This document shows positions 18,161-27,895 of a stretch of 64,000 nt of DNA, piece by piece. The DNA lies in the NCBI RefSeq assembly GCF_017114945.1, contig NZ_JABXKQ010000076.1, positions 54,166-118,165 of the forward strand, given 5' to 3'. The DNA is from Nostoc sp. JL34 (GTDB taxonomy: Bacteria; Cyanobacteriota; Cyanobacteriia; Cyanobacteriales; Nostocaceae). Within the stretch, counting starts at the first letter, position 1, and the number at the start of each line of letters is the position of its first letter. The notes below the pieces were generated by a model. It did no database searches. It had not been told where the DNA came from and worked only from the letters and a program-made list of their open reading frames with translations. The position numbers and the translations under genes are program-made.

Positions 18161-19078
18161 GTGCCGAAAGCAGGCATTATCTACAATGACGTTAAACCGA
18201 TAGCGGGCCGTGTCGCTATCGAGTTGAAAGACAAGCTAACCGCAGCCGGTTGGAATGTATGTATCACATCGAGTATTGGTGGCATACTGGGTTACTCTAA
18301 CCCGGAGAGTCCTGTGTGCCACACCCCCATTGACGGTCTGACGCCCCCTGGTTTTGACTCAGATATGGAGTTTGCAGTGGTATTAGGGGGAGACGGCACT
18401 GTTTTAGCAGCGTCCCGTCAAGTAGCCCCCTGTGGTATTCCACTGTTAACAGTGAATACCGGCCACATGGGCTTTTTGACAGAAACTTTCCTGAATCAAT
18501 TGCCCCAAGCACTAGAACAGGCGATGGCAGGTGAGTATGAAATTGAAGAACGAGCTATGCTCACCGTCAAAGTTTTTCGGGGAGATTCAGTACTATGGGA
18601 AGCCCTCTGCTTGAATGAAATGGTGCTGCATCGCGAACCTTTGACCTCTATGTGCCATTTTGAAATTGCCATAGGGCGTCATGCGCCAGTAGATATTGCG
18701 GCGGATGGTGTGATTGTTTCTACGCCTACTGGTTCTACAGCTTACTCATTGAGTGCTGGTGGCCCAGTGGTGACTCCTGGCGTACCTGTTTTACAGCTAG
18801 TACCCATTTGTCCCCATTCCCTAGCTTCTAGAGCATTGGTATTTCCAGATACTGAATCGGTCAACATCTACCCAGTCAATATTCCTCGACTGGTGATGGT
18901 CGTAGATGGCAATGGTGGGTGCTATATATTTCCAGAAGATAGAGTATATATGGAGCGATCGCAATATTGTGCCCGATTTATTCGCCTGCAACCGCCTGAG
19001 TTTTTCCGAATCTTGCGAGAAAAATTAGGTTGGGGTTTGCCGCATATCGCTAAACCAACTTCGGTAGAATTGCCGTAG
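18161..19078 (+). CDS. nadK: NAD kinase
   Basis: A 305-residue NAD kinase that phosphorylates NAD to NADP. It shows [19 protein letters not shown] (the GGDGT nucleotide motif with catalytic Asp), [21 protein letters not shown] (the NE/D motif), and [19 protein letters not shown]. The GTG at 18161 ([15 protein letters not shown]) is chosen because that is the usual N-terminus; a TTG two codons upstream is also in frame. Cyanobacteria commonly carry two NAD kinases and this one looks like the longer, ~305-residue type. A very strong hairpin follows at 19139-19175. Confidence 0.94.
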   Translation: MPKAGIIYNDVKPIAGRVAIELKDKLTAAGWNVCITSSIGGILGYSNPESPVCHTPIDGLTPPGFDSDMEFAVVLGGDGTVLAASRQVAPCGIPLLTVNTGHMGFLTETFLNQLPQALEQAMAGEYEIEERAMLTVKVFRGDSVLWEALCLNEMVLHREPLTSMCHFEIAIGRHAPVDIAADGVIVSTPTGSTAYSLSAGGPVVTPGVPVLQLVPICPHSLASRALVFPDTESVNIYPVNIPRLVMVVDGNGGCYIFPEDRVYMERSQYCARFIRLQPPEFFRILREKLGWGLPHIAKPTSVELP

Positions 19079-19114
19079 GGATTGGGCATTGGGCATTGGG
19101 CATTGGGACATTGA
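19078..19114. repeat. GGGCATT heptamer tandem repeat
   Basis: Five or so copies of the unit GGGATTG/GGGCATTG directly follow the nadK stop codon. This is a short tandemly repeated repetitive sequence (STRR) of the kind typical for Nostoc. Confidence 0.75.
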
Positions 19115-19138
19115 AAAGAAGCAGAGGGGCGGAGTGCG

Positions 19139-19175
19139 GGGAGCGGAGGGGAAAACTCTTTTCCCCTCCGCTCCC
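19139..19175. terminator. perfect 17-bp GC-rich hairpin after nadK
   Basis: GGGAGCGGAGGGGAAAA (19139-19155) and TTTTCCCCTCCGCTCCC (19159-19175) are exact complements around a CTC loop. It lies about 60 bases after nadK and 200 before the next gene. No long T-run follows, so it may stabilise the mRNA end or be a repeat insertion as well as a terminator. Confidence 0.6.
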
Positions 19176-19376
19176 TTCTTCCCATGCCCCATGTCCTAGT
19201 TATTAAGATTGCATCCAAGAATTCGATGGCTGACACCTGAACGTGCTAAAACATTCCTAGCAGCGTGTCAAATCAGATTGCTCCATCACTAAAAACTCGT
19301 AATTGCACTTTATAACTGATGTAAAGATTTTCTCTGGAATATCTTTACAATCCCAAATCCAATATCCCAAATTGTT

Positions 19377-20063
19377 ATGACAGTTGCTCAAAGTCCCTGT
19401 GTTTTGGTGATTGAAACCGATGAGAGCCTTGCAAATCAACTTTCTTGCGATTTGCAAGAAGCTGGCTATGAATCAATTTTGGCTCACGATGCGACGAGTG
19501 GCTTGCAACACTGTCGCGATCGCCAGCCTGCTTTAATTGTCTTAGACCGGATGCTAGCAGGAGAATCAGGACTCTCATTGTGCAAAAATATGAGAAGCAC
19601 TGGTATGCGATCGCCTGTATTAATTTTAATGGCAAGGGATACAGTTGACGATCGGGTAGCTTGTCTAGAAGCTGGAGCGGATGATTACATCCTCAAACCT
19701 TACCGCTCAGAAGACTTTTTGAAGTTGATTCGCCTCTACTTAAAACCCGATGTGGATACCACGGAGCAATTGCGCTTTGGGGATCTAATTTTAGACATAG
19801 CAACTCGCCGCGCCATACACAACGGACGACCAATTGACTTGACAATGAAGGAATTTGAATTATTAAAATTCTTAATGGAACATCCCCGTGAGGTGTTAAC
19901 CCGCGAACAAATTCTGGAAAATGTTTGGGGTTACGACTTTCTAGGTGAGTCTAATGTGATTGAAGTGTACATTCGTTACTTGCGGCTAAAAATCGAAGAT
20001 GAAGGTCAAAAGCGCCTCATTCAGACAGTACGCGGTGTAGGGTACGTTTTAAGAGAATCCTAG
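19377..20063 (+). CDS. nblR: OmpR-family response regulator with non-canonical receiver, NblR-like
   Basis: A 228-residue regulator with a receiver (1-120) and a winged helix (about 130-225; DLTMKEFELLKFLMEHP, TVRGVGYVLRES). The acceptor Asp57 is present (LIVLDRMLAGESG) and so is Lys in LKPY. However, the acidic pocket reads ETD (VLVIETDES) and the conserved Thr/Ser is Met (LILMARDT). NblR, the regulator of phycobilisome breakdown, is known to work without classical phosphorylation and has a similar N-terminus, so an NblR identity is reasonable but not proven. It has its own transcription unit. A short TTCCCAGTTTGAAACTGGGAA hairpin at 20101-20121 follows. Confidence 0.8.
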   Translation: MTVAQSPCVLVIETDESLANQLSCDLQEAGYESILAHDATSGLQHCRDRQPALIVLDRMLAGESGLSLCKNMRSTGMRSPVLILMARDTVDDRVACLEAGADDYILKPYRSEDFLKLIRLYLKPDVDTTEQLRFGDLILDIATRRAIHNGRPIDLTMKEFELLKFLMEHPREVLTREQILENVWGYDFLGESNVIEVYIRYLRLKIEDEGQKRLIQTVRGVGYVLRES

Positions 20064-20100
20064 TATACTGTAGCGGGAGTTTGCCTATCTCCTTATCTTG

Positions 20101-20121
20101 TTCCCAGTTTGAAACTGGGAA
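20101..20121 (+). terminator. hairpin after the NblR-like gene
   Basis: TTCCCAGTTT and AAACTGGGAA are exact complements around a single G. It lies 38 bases after the stop codon. No T-run follows, so its strength as a terminator is uncertain. Confidence 0.4.
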
Positions 20122-20214
20122 TGCAAATTTGGGTGCTGCTGCCTCCCACTCAAGGGGTTTTTCTGCCTACAACACTGTAAAATTGAAGTCTAAATAACAA
20201 AATCGAAAAGCTAT

Positions 20215-20724
20215 ATGACTCGTCGGCTAAGTTTGCTTTCGATAGTGCTGAGTATTTTTCTGATGGGTTGTTCTATGCCAACAACAGCTAAACCTCCCAG
20301 CCTCACTCCTGGTTCTCAAACTCCAGCACCAAAGAGTTTAGGTCAAACACTACCAATTTCTGCTCAAGCCATTGTTCCTAATGGCACAACGATTCAATTA
20401 GAGGTGGCGCAGACGCCACAACAGCAAGCGATGGGGTTGATGTATCGACCAGCTTTGCCAGATAACCGGGGGATGCTGTTCGGGTTTCCTTCACCACAAC
20501 CAGTCAGTTTTTGGATGAAGAATGTACCTGTGCCCTTGGATATGGTATTTCTACATAAAGGTGTAGTTAAATATATTCAGGCTGCTGCACCTCCTTGTGC
20601 AAGTGAGCCTTGTCCTACCTATGGCCCCAATACACCAATCGATAAGGTAATTGAACTTCGCTCTGGAAGAGCTGCCGAATTGAACTTGAAAGTGGGCGAT
20701 ACTGTCAAAATTGGTCAAAAATGA
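20215..20724 (+). CDS. DUF192 family lipoprotein
   Basis: A 169-residue protein with a lipoprotein signal peptide: positive MTRR, hydrophobic stretch, and lipobox LMGC with the lipidated Cys at about residue 19. A Pro/Thr-rich linker follows. Residues about 55-167 are the DUF192 fold: LEVAQTPQQQAMGLMYRPAL, NRGMLFGFPSPQPVSFWMKN, VPLDMVFLH, and a C-terminal VIELRSGRAAELNLKVGDTV. DUF192 has no settled function. Membrane-anchored periplasmic location is predicted. Confidence 0.9.
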   Translation: MTRRLSLLSIVLSIFLMGCSMPTTAKPPSLTPGSQTPAPKSLGQTLPISAQAIVPNGTTIQLEVAQTPQQQAMGLMYRPALPDNRGMLFGFPSPQPVSFWMKNVPVPLDMVFLHKGVVKYIQAAAPPCASEPCPTYGPNTPIDKVIELRSGRAAELNLKVGDTVKIGQK

Positions 20725-21280
20725 GTTTTGAGGCTTCGGTACTTTACAGAGATAAAGTATTTAGGTAGTTACTCTGTTGAGAACCTACATAGTTGGGATA
20801 TATGTTTTTTATGTAAAAAATGTCACTTTATGTGGTAAAACAGTCACTTGTAACGCTACTATTTGAAAACTGTGGTAATAATCTAAAATTCTACTGTCCC
20901 CAACCTGAAATTGCGGTCTTGAGGTTTGGTTGCAAAAATATTCCCTTGGGCGTAAGTGTAAATAGTCGCCAATAAGAGAGTATAGCTATGGAATCTTTGT
21001 TACTACATGTGTGATTAAATAAAGCACAAAAGTAAATGAGATGGAGCCAATTTAACTAAGTAAAAATACTGCTTGAAAATTAAGCAGATGATTTGTAGGA
21101 AAATTTCTATTTCTCAGACCTTTTATGAGAAGCTTCTCTCGAAGGCAAATCAAAAAAAAAACTGTGCTGGGGTGTATAGCCGATAACGGCACAGTGACAG
21201 ATGAAATACTGGCTACTGTCTACCGAGCAATGGTGAACTGATATATGACAATACATTCTGCACAAGGAGGTGAGATACAA
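20725..21280. other. intergenic region
   Basis: About 550 AT-rich bases before the DUF2949 gene. I see no gene, tRNA or convincing hairpin. It ends with the ribosome binding site described below. Confidence 0.45.
21265..21273 (+). promoter_or_regulatory. strong ribosome binding site setting the DUF2949 start
   Basis: AGGAGGTGA is a near-perfect complement of the 16S rRNA tail and lies 7 bases before the ATG at 21281. It argues against the in-frame ATG at 21245. Confidence 0.8.
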
Positions 21281-21472
21281 ATGTCACCATCAAAATATTC
21301 TCGACTGATTAATTTTTTGCAAGAAGATTTGGCAATTTCCACAGCATCACTAGCAGTGGCGCTTCGGCATCGGGAGCAAGACCCAGGCCCTTTGGCAATG
21401 ATTCTTTGGCAATATGGGTTGATTACTCTAGAGCAATTAGAACAAATTTATGATTGGCTGGAGACGGCATAG
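21281..21472 (+). CDS. DUF2949 family small protein
   Basis: A 63-residue soluble protein starting MSPSKYSRLINFLQEDLAIS and ending EQLEQIYDWLETA. The short conserved cyanobacterial DUF2949 family has this pattern (LINFLQ-[DE]-L-x-I; LP-MILWQYGLI-[ST]-LEQL). Function is unknown; the helical form suggests a small adaptor. The upstream ATG at 21245 would put the strong ribosome binding site inside the gene, so the shorter form is preferred. Confidence 0.85.
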   Translation: MSPSKYSRLINFLQEDLAISTASLAVALRHREQDPGPLAMILWQYGLITLEQLEQIYDWLETA

Positions 21473-21813
21473 GTTATACCAATTTTGGATTGTAGATTTT
21501 TAGACTTGGGATTAAAAGTTTCTACCAAATGTCTATTAGCAGAATCTCAAATAATACTATTTATGCCAATTTGGTGTGATACTAAGTTGCCAAAGTTAGT
21601 TTTGTTTGGTGTCAAAGATACTGTGCGACTTTTTTCAAAGTAAATAATACTATCTAGGGCAACTTGGTGTCATTTAGGATAATTGAGGTATGTTACATCA
21701 ACTCTACCTTATGCAAAGGTTGATATATAGCTCTCTTGACTCTGACGGTTTTTACTCTATATACAAATTAAAAGAGCGAGTTAAATTATCAACTCGCTCT
21801 TTTGATTTAGTAC
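21473..21813. other. intergenic region between convergent genes
   Basis: AT-rich; it contains the terminator at 21770-21803. No further gene is visible. Confidence 0.45.
21770..21803 (-). terminator. rho-independent terminator of the aminotransferase gene
   Basis: AAAAGAGCGAGTT (21770-21782) and AACTCGCTCTTTT (21791-21803) pair perfectly around an 8-base loop. Read on the minus strand, the stem ends in TTTT just after the aminotransferase stop at 21814. Confidence 0.8.
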
Positions 21814-22968
21814 TCAGGACTGACTAAACACTTTAACTGCTGCTGCGACACCAGAACCAGGGGTGAAGTCTTCGTAGCCAAGTTCTGTTAGAGTAACTTC
21901 TAAGGATGCTATGCAGCTGAGGATATCGCGATCGCTCACAAAACCCAAGTGACCAATACGGAAAATTTTATTGCTCAAATGATCTTGACCACCAGCTAGG
22001 GCAATATCAAAGCGTTTTTTCATCAATGACCGAATCTTATCCGGTTCAATTCCCTGCCGTGCTACAGCTGTAATTGCCGGACTAGCGGAACTATCTGCTG
22101 CAAGCAGCGGTAAATTTAACCCTTTAATGGCGGCGCGGGTAGCATTCTTGAGGCGTTCATGTCGAGCAAATATTGCATCTAAGCCTTCTTCTTTCATAAT
22201 TCGTAACGTGGTGTGTAACGCTACGATTAAATTCACAGGCGGGGTAAATGGAGTTGTATTTTTGGCTGTGGCTTTGCGATATTTGCCTAAGTCCAAATAA
22301 TATTTCGGTAGCTTCGCAGTTTTGTAAGCTTCCCAAGCTTTAGGACTAACAGAAACAAAACCCAATCCTGGCGGAATCATATAACCTTTCTGAGAACCGG
22401 AGGCGACGATATCCAAACCCCAAGTATCCACCGGTAGATTGAATGCACCCAAGCTAGTGACAGCATCAACGATAATTAAAGCTTCACCGTGTTCTTTAAC
22501 GTGGCGGTTGATGGTTTCTAAGTCATTCAACACACCCGTCGAGGTTTCGCTGTGAGTGATAATTACAGCTTTGATTTGCTTTTGAGTATCTGCTTGGAGT
22601 TTTTCGGCAAATACTGCGGGGTCTAAGGGTTTTCCCCATTCCACCTTAACTTCTTCTACATTCAAACCGTAGGCTTGGCCAACTTCTACCCAGCGTTCAC
22701 CAAATTTACCATTAGAGCCAACTAAAATGCGATCGCCTGGAGAGAGAAAATTAATTATTCCCGCTTCTACAGCACCTGTACCACTGACATTCAGCATCAG
22801 CACGTCACTTTGAGTTTGGTGCAGCCACTTCAGGTTTTCTGTCACCTCTGCCAATATGTTGCTAAATTCACTAGTACGGTGCCCAATCGGATGCTTGGCT
22901 AATGCCAGTAAGGCAGCTTCTGGCACCGGTGTAGGGCCTGGAATCATCAGCATCAGCTTATCGTTCAT
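21814..22968 (-). CDS. alanine--glyoxylate (serine--pyruvate) aminotransferase family protein
   Basis: A 384-residue class V PLP-dependent aminotransferase. Family signatures are the N-terminal LMIPGPTPVPEAALLALAKH, the cofactor motif VNVSGTGAVEAG-like LNVSGTGAVEAGI, DAVTSLGAFNLPVDTWGLDI, and the PLP lysine in SGSQKGYMIPPGLG. In cyanobacteria this family serves photorespiration (glyoxylate to glycine) and was once reported as a soluble hydrogenase small subunit. It is followed by a clear terminator at 21770-21803 and is not in an operon. Confidence 0.92.
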   Translation of the reverse strand: MNDKLMLMIPGPTPVPEAALLALAKHPIGHRTSEFSNILAEVTENLKWLHQTQSDVLMLNVSGTGAVEAGIINFLSPGDRILVGSNGKFGERWVEVGQAYGLNVEEVKVEWGKPLDPAVFAEKLQADTQKQIKAVIITHSETSTGVLNDLETINRHVKEHGEALIIVDAVTSLGAFNLPVDTWGLDIVASGSQKGYMIPPGLGFVSVSPKAWEAYKTAKLPKYYLDLGKYRKATAKNTTPFTPPVNLIVALHTTLRIMKEEGLDAIFARHERLKNATRAAIKGLNLPLLAADSSASPAITAVARQGIEPDKIRSLMKKRFDIALAGGQDHLSNKIFRIGHLGFVSDRDILSCIASLEVTLTELGYEDFTPGSGVAAAVKVFSQS

Positions 22969-23693
22969 GTGTCTATCCTAAAAGTCAAATAAAAGTCAAA
23001 ATTGTGGGAAGTTAGTTAAGTCCGATGGCAAATCCTAGATATTTATCTACAAATTCCACTCAGATCGTCACCAGCCTTGTTGTATATTTTCCAAATTTAT
23101 AGGAAAAGTATCATGTTTAACGATTGGTCAGCTTGACCTTTGCAATTTATACCAGACTCCAACTCAGATAAAACCTTTGTTCCAGGCAATCTTACCACAC
23201 ACCTAGACGCCAGGTTAAGGTGTCTGCTCGTAAGGGAGTGGCTAAAATAGCCAAGGGTGAAACGTCTATCTAGATGAGGCACAGATGATAAATCCTTAAA
23301 TCTTACCCATAATCTGACTCTATTGTTTTTATAGAAACACGCAAAATCGTTTTCAATATCACGGAAATAGTCGGTGAAAAAGCTATGTTTTGCTTCCACG
23401 AACAAAGTAACCGCCTACACTATGCGGAAGATTTGGATGTCACCATTTGCTAAGAGATATAAGATACCCAACCAAACTTTTCAATCTGCTTGGGTCGAAG
23501 AATTTTTCTTAGGTTGCCATTCTCTAAAGGATACTTTCATCAATATAGTAAGTGATAATTTATTGGAGTCAAAATCGCTTCGATGTCAATATCCAAGCAC
23601 CCTCTAGCTTAGTCGATAGCGATTAATTTGTCGCAGAAGTTAAGATACTTGTGCTACTAATTGCTGCACATTTGGATACTGCACTTAGTGGTA

Positions 23694-23723
23694 AGCGATG
23701 CCTACGGCAGGCTACGCCTACGC
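23694..23723. repeat. dispersed repeat copy, CTACGGCAGGCTACGCC variant
   Basis: A variant of the repeat described at 5044-5072, with GCGATGCCTACGGCAGGCTA followed by CGCCTACGC. Confidence 0.55.
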
Positions 23724-23879
23724 TAATAGACGATAAGTTTTTATACTATACTTACAAAATCGCTACAATCGTGCTTAGTCTTCTTAGTTACTATTCACGG
23801 TGAGTCGTTTTTAACTAGTGTTCAGTTCATAAACTGTCACTCACTAGATCCCCGATATTCTTGTAAAAGAGATATTCTT

Positions 23880-24048
23880 AGTTAGTGCAAGGAGTGATAC
23901 CATTTCACCACATGTTTGTCACAAGTTATCCCCGTAATACTCCCTCCTCAGGGAGTGTTGCAGATTTCAAATGTTGCATCAAACGAGTGAGTTGGTATAA
24001 GCTTTTACGGAAAAGCGCTTGAGTGAGCAAAACTCTCAAGCGCTTTTT
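23880..24048 (+). ncRNA. candidate small RNA ending in a terminator
   Basis: About 170 bases without a coding frame. They contain a small hairpin (ACTCCCT-CCTC-AGGGAGT at about 23939-23956) and end in a strong terminator (24011-24047) that no plus-strand gene upstream needs. An orphan terminator of this quality suggests a transcript of its own. I cannot assign it to a known cyanobacterial RNA: the ultraconserved core of Yfr1 is absent. The 5' end is a guess. Confidence 0.3.
24011..24047 (+). terminator. strong orphan rho-independent terminator
   Basis: AAAAGCGCTTGAG (24011-24023) and CTCAAGCGCTTTT (24035-24047) pair perfectly and are followed by TT. The nearest plus-strand gene upstream is the DUF2949 gene, 2.5 kb away. 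Confidence 0.75.
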
Positions 24049-24195
24049 TGTGTATAAATAAAACAGTCCAACTCTCTGGACGCTCAGATAAATGTTTTTA
24101 AATACACATACACCACTGAAGTTCACTACTGATAAAAGAGTTATTGCGACATATAATTGACAACTTTATAATTTGTGCATTCCGTCAAAACCTTT

Positions 24196-24512
24196 TTAAG
24201 TGACTGGACGTACCACACGAATTAGTTTTCCTTGCAAAGGTTCTTCTGCTGTTACAGCCTCATCTATCTGTGCTGCAAATTGTTCCCGATTACGATTGTT
24301 CGTGCAAACAATAATACCGAAGTGGTTAGAATCACGACGACGCAAACGGATGAAATCAATTCTGTTGATACTTAATATTGAGCGTTCTTGACTGATGGCA
24401 AATGCTAGACTTCCTCATCAGATATACCTTAGTCTGCATTTTCTGCTTCTTGAACTGTCAAAACATCATGTCCGGCTAAATTTACAATTTTATCAATTGC
24501 TAAGTACAACAT
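24196..24512 (-). pseudogene. DUF5615 PIN-like (toxin-type) protein, broken
   Basis: Translating the minus strand gives two parts of one DUF5615 protein. The first has AIDKIVNLAGHDVLTVQEAE, then NAD, a TAA stop, GISDEEV. After a one-base frameshift the second part has LAFAISQERSILSINRIDFI, NHFGIIVCTN, and ends LIRVVRPVT. DUF5615 proteins are PIN-fold, RNase-like and usually accompany a DUF433 antitoxin. Here an internal stop and a lost base break the gene, and no DUF433 partner remains next to it. It is thus a decayed toxin-antitoxin relic between leuS and the intergenic region. Confidence 0.75.
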
Positions 24513-24540
24513 TTCATTAATTCATAGCGAATTCTTTGCG

Positions 24541-24578
24541 GTAAGACGTTCGCGTAGCGTCTCGTAGAGAAGCGCATC
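24541..24578. repeat. dispersed repeat, TTCGCGTAGCGTCTCGTAGAG type
   Basis: A segment around GTTCGCGTAGCGTCTCGTAG with internal inverted symmetry (CTACGAGACGCTACGCG on the other strand). It is of the type scattered through Nostoc intergenic DNA and lies just upstream of the broken DUF5615 gene. Confidence 0.5.
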
Positions 24579-24629
24579 TGCATTTAAATTTCAACCCTCA
24601 ATTCGCCACGATTTTATGCAAAGCTGTAC

Positions 24630-27254
24630 TTAGTTAACTACAAAATTCACCAACTTTCCAGGCACCACAATTACCTTTTTAATCTCTTTGCCTTCAATGT
24701 AACGCTGAGCAATTTCTGATTCACGGGCGTATTTCTCCAATCCTGCTTTATCTGCTTGTGCTGGTACTTGAATCGAGCCGCGAGTTTTACCCATAACTTG
24801 AATCACTAAAGTGATTTCATCAGCTACCAAAGCAGCCGGGTCAAATGATGGCCAAGTTTGAGTATGAACTGAATCACTTTCACCCAATAAATGCCACAAT
24901 TCATCAGCAATATGTGGTGCAAAAGGTGCTAGTAAAACCACCAAAGTCCGAATACCTTCTGCGTAAATTGGTGAATTTTTGCCGTCAGCATCAGTTAAGG
25001 CATTACTCAACTTCATCAATTCTGAAATAGCGGTGTTGAATTGATATTCGTCTTCCACATCTTCTGTCACCGCTTGAATAGCTGTGTGAATCGCCCGCCG
25101 CAATTCCTTTTCTGCCTTAGTTAAATCAGAGAGTTGAGCTTTTTTATGGGATACCCCAGCAGCAATATAATCTGTCACCAAACGCCAAACGCGATTTAAA
25201 AAGCGGAATTGTCCTTCCACATCGGCTTCATCCCATTCCAGGTCTTTTTCTGGCGGCGCTTTGAACAAAATGAACATCCGCGCTGTATCTACACCGTATT
25301 TGGAAATTACATCTTCTGGCGCTACACCGTTGCCCTTTGATTTAGACATGGTGGCATAGAGACGTTGCAAGGGTTCACCTGTCTGGGGGTCGCGCGGGTC
25401 GGCTGAATTTACCAGATTAGAAGGAATCCATTTATCTTTACCACCCTTATTAGGATTTAGATAAGTTAAACCCTGCACCATACCTTGCGTTAACAGGCGT
25501 TGGAAGGGTTCGTCAAAATTTAACAAGCCTCTGTCCCGCAGAACCTTAGTAAAGAACCGCGAATACAACAAATGTAAAATCGCGTGTTCAATCCCACCCA
25601 CATATTGGTCAACTGGCATCCAGTCGTTTATTTTACTAGAATCGAAAACTTGTTGTTCATTCTTAGCGTCAGGGAAGCGCAAGTAATACCACGAGGAATC
25701 AATAAAAGTATCCATCGTGTCAGTTTCCCGCTTCGCTGGAGTGCCACAAGTTGGACAAGGTACATTTACCCAACTCTCTAACTGAGTCAAAGGTGAACCG
25801 CCACGTCCAGTAAATTCCACCTCTTCTGGTAACTGTACCGGCAAATCTCGATTGGGAACTGGTACTATCCCACAGTTGGGACAATGAATTACAGGTATCG
25901 GTGCGCCCCAGTAACGCTGCCGCGAAATCAACCAATCCCGCAAGCGATATTGCACCCGCACTTTCCCAAAACCTTGTTGTTGGGCGTATTCAATTATTGC
26001 TTGTTTCGCATCTGTGGAAGTCATACCAGTAAAAGCCCCAGAATTAATTAAAATTCCTGGTTCAGTGTATGCCTGGTTGTATTCAATTTGGATGAGTTGT
26101 GTGACTTCATCAACTTCTGATGTGGGAGTCAAGTCAAAACCTGCAACATCATCTGGGGAAACGATGACAAAATCAATTGGCAAATCGTAATTTTTGGCAA
26201 ACTTAAAATCCCGGACATCATGTGCCGGTACACCCATCACTGCTCCAGTACCATACTCATACAGTACGTAGTCAGCAATCCAAATCGGCACTTCTTCCCC
26301 TGTAAATGGGTTAATTGCCTTACCACCTGTGGGGATACCCCGCTTAGGTTTGTCTTCAGCAGTACGTTCCAACTCACTTTGATTAGAAACCTCTTTAATA
26401 AAGGCTTCTACCGCTGTTTGTTGTTCTTTTGTGGTGACGCGCTTTGTTAAGGGATGTTCTGGTGCTAACACTAGGTAGCTGACACCATAAACGGTATCTG
26501 GGCGTGTGGTGTACACGCCGATTTTTTCATCTATCCCAATGATGGGAAATTCTAAGTAAGCCCCTGTAGATTTGCCAATCCAGTTTGCCTGCATCGACTT
26601 GACGCGTTCCGGCCAACCTGTCAATTTATGCAAGTCATTGAGTAATTCTTCGGCGTAGTCGGTAATCTTGAAAAACCACTGGCGTAATAATTTGCGCTCA
26701 ACTATTGCCCCACTCCGCCAAGAACGTCCTTCGTTATCAACTTGCTCATTTGCCAGTACAGTTTGATCGATAGGGTCCCAGTTTACAGCTGCTTCTTTTT
26801 GATAAGCTAACCCTGCTTGCAAAAACTGTAAGAAAATCCATTGCGTCCACTTGTAATAATCTGGTGAACAGGTAGCAAGTTCGCATTCCCAATCAATGGA
26901 TAAACCAAGACGCTGCAATTGTTGCCGCATCTGAGCCATATTCTGATAAGTCCACTTTGCTGGTGGTACACCACGGTCAATGGCAGCGTTTTCTGCTGGC
27001 AAGCCAAAGGCATCCCAACCCATTGGGTGTATTACCCGATACCCTTGCATTCGCTTAAGGCGGGCAATCACGTCAGTAATCGTATAATTACGGACGTGAC
27101 CCATGTGTAGGCTGCCCGATGGATAAGGGAACATGGAAAGAGCGTAGAATTTTGGCTTGTTAGTAACTGTAGGTGTCTTATCTAAGCCAAGTCCTACCCA
27201 TGTTTTTTGCCATTTTTCCTCAATTGCTGCTGGGTTATATCGGGAATCCACCAA
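24630..27254 (-). CDS. leuS: leucyl-tRNA synthetase
   Basis: An 874-residue class I aminoacyl-tRNA synthetase charging tRNA-Leu. The HIGH motif is in [15 protein letters not shown] (about residue 50) and KMSKS appears as [10 protein letters not shown] (about residue 640). The CP1 editing domain, about 230-430, carries the [17 protein letters not shown] stretch and [12 protein letters not shown] zinc-binding-type CPNCG...CPTCG segment occurs at about 440-500, and the anticodon-binding helices follow. Length is normal for bacterial LeuRS. It is transcribed alone; the next gene upstream is divergent. Confidence 0.98.
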   Translation of the reverse strand: MVDSRYNPAAIEEKWQKTWVGLGLDKTPTVTNKPKFYALSMFPYPSGSLHMGHVRNYTITDVIARLKRMQGYRVIHPMGWDAFGLPAENAAIDRGVPPAKWTYQNMAQMRQQLQRLGLSIDWECELATCSPDYYKWTQWIFLQFLQAGLAYQKEAAVNWDPIDQTVLANEQVDNEGRSWRSGAIVERKLLRQWFFKITDYAEELLNDLHKLTGWPERVKSMQANWIGKSTGAYLEFPIIGIDEKIGVYTTRPDTVYGVSYLVLAPEHPLTKRVTTKEQQTAVEAFIKEVSNQSELERTAEDKPKRGIPTGGKAINPFTGEEVPIWIADYVLYEYGTGAVMGVPAHDVRDFKFAKNYDLPIDFVIVSPDDVAGFDLTPTSEVDEVTQLIQIEYNQAYTEPGILINSGAFTGMTSTDAKQAIIEYAQQQGFGKVRVQYRLRDWLISRQRYWGAPIPVIHCPNCGIVPVPNRDLPVQLPEEVEFTGRGGSPLTQLESWVNVPCPTCGTPAKRETDTMDTFIDSSWYYLRFPDAKNEQQVFDSSKINDWMPVDQYVGGIEHAILHLLYSRFFTKVLRDRGLLNFDEPFQRLLTQGMVQGLTYLNPNKGGKDKWIPSNLVNSADPRDPQTGEPLQRLYATMSKSKGNGVAPEDVISKYGVDTARMFILFKAPPEKDLEWDEADVEGQFRFLNRVWRLVTDYIAAGVSHKKAQLSDLTKAEKELRRAIHTAIQAVTEDVEDEYQFNTAISELMKLSNALTDADGKNSPIYAEGIRTLVVLLAPFAPHIADELWHLLGESDSVHTQTWPSFDPAALVADEITLVIQVMGKTRGSIQVPAQADKAGLEKYARESEIAQRYIEGKEIKKVIVVPGKLVNFVVN

Positions 27255-27426
27255 AAATTCTCCTACTGGGTCTACTTACTATGTCAACATAGCAGGTTAA
27301 TCTCATATTGTAGGTCAACTACTCACAGATTTGTATATAAGCGATAAGTGCAATTAAGCATGAGCCTGATTATGCCCAAACTGTGAGCCTTTCAGGTATA
27401 GCAAGAGTTATTTGATGAAGGTTTAA

Positions 27427-27879
27427 ATGGTTGAATCAAATAAAAAAATTTCTGACTTAGCGCGGGTTTTTGTCTACGGCACGCTCAAACCAGGTGAAGC
27501 TAACTATAAAAGATACTGTACTGGCAAAGTAGTTGATGTCAAAAGAGCTTTTGTACAAGGCAAATTATTTGCTCTGCCAATGGGCTACCCAGCCATGACG
27601 TTAGGGGATGGACAAGTTTACGGGTATTTACTCTCTTTTTTCAACCCAAAGATTTTAAATGAGCTAGATGTGCTAGAAGATTACCAGCCCAATAGACAAA
27701 CGCCAGAAAACCTCTATAATCGAGAAATTATCGAGGTTTACGAGCCACAGTCGCTCTCTTATAGTTGGGCTTGGGTTTATTTAATGACTCTACAGCAAGT
27801 TGATCAATTAGGAGGCTTCCTCCAACCTGATGGCTGGTGGAGCGGCTGTGGTTTAACCCCAAAATACAGTTATCTGTAA
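27427..27879 (+). CDS. gamma-glutamylcyclotransferase-like (GGCT/AIG2) protein
   Basis: A 150-residue protein of the GGCT fold. The substrate loop is FVYGTLKPGEANYKRY, and the presumed catalytic Glu lies in NELDVLEDYQP. These enzymes cyclise gamma-glutamyl groups to 5-oxoproline; substrates of the small bacterial members are mostly unknown. It runs towards the anti-sigma factor gene, with only 16 bases between the stop codons, so the transcripts probably overlap. Confidence 0.88.
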   Translation: MVESNKKISDLARVFVYGTLKPGEANYKRYCTGKVVDVKRAFVQGKLFALPMGYPAMTLGDGQVYGYLLSFFNPKILNELDVLEDYQPNRQTPENLYNREIIEVYEPQSLSYSWAWVYLMTLQQVDQLGGFLQPDGWWSGCGLTPKYSYL

Positions 27880-27895
27880 ACTGTTAACTTTGCGA

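Larger units (their letters stand above)
22969..24195. other. 1.2-kb intergenic region with a possible small RNA
   Basis: The longest non-coding stretch in the housekeeping part. Open frames of 77-102 codons on either strand at 23097-23607 overlap each other and show no recognisable protein pattern. A dispersed-repeat copy lies near 23694-23723. Near the right end there are two hairpins and a strong terminator (see 23880-24048). Part of the region may be decayed genes. Confidence 0.45.

Noticed and set aside
19078..19114. GGGCATT tandem repeats as a possible regulatory array
   Set aside because: The same heptamer type occurs at many intergenic places in Nostoc, so it is listed only as a repeat.
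23097..23607. Overlapping frames of 102 and 77 codons on opposite strands
   Set aside because: Neither shows domains, a signal peptide or a ribosome binding site, so the region is described as intergenic.
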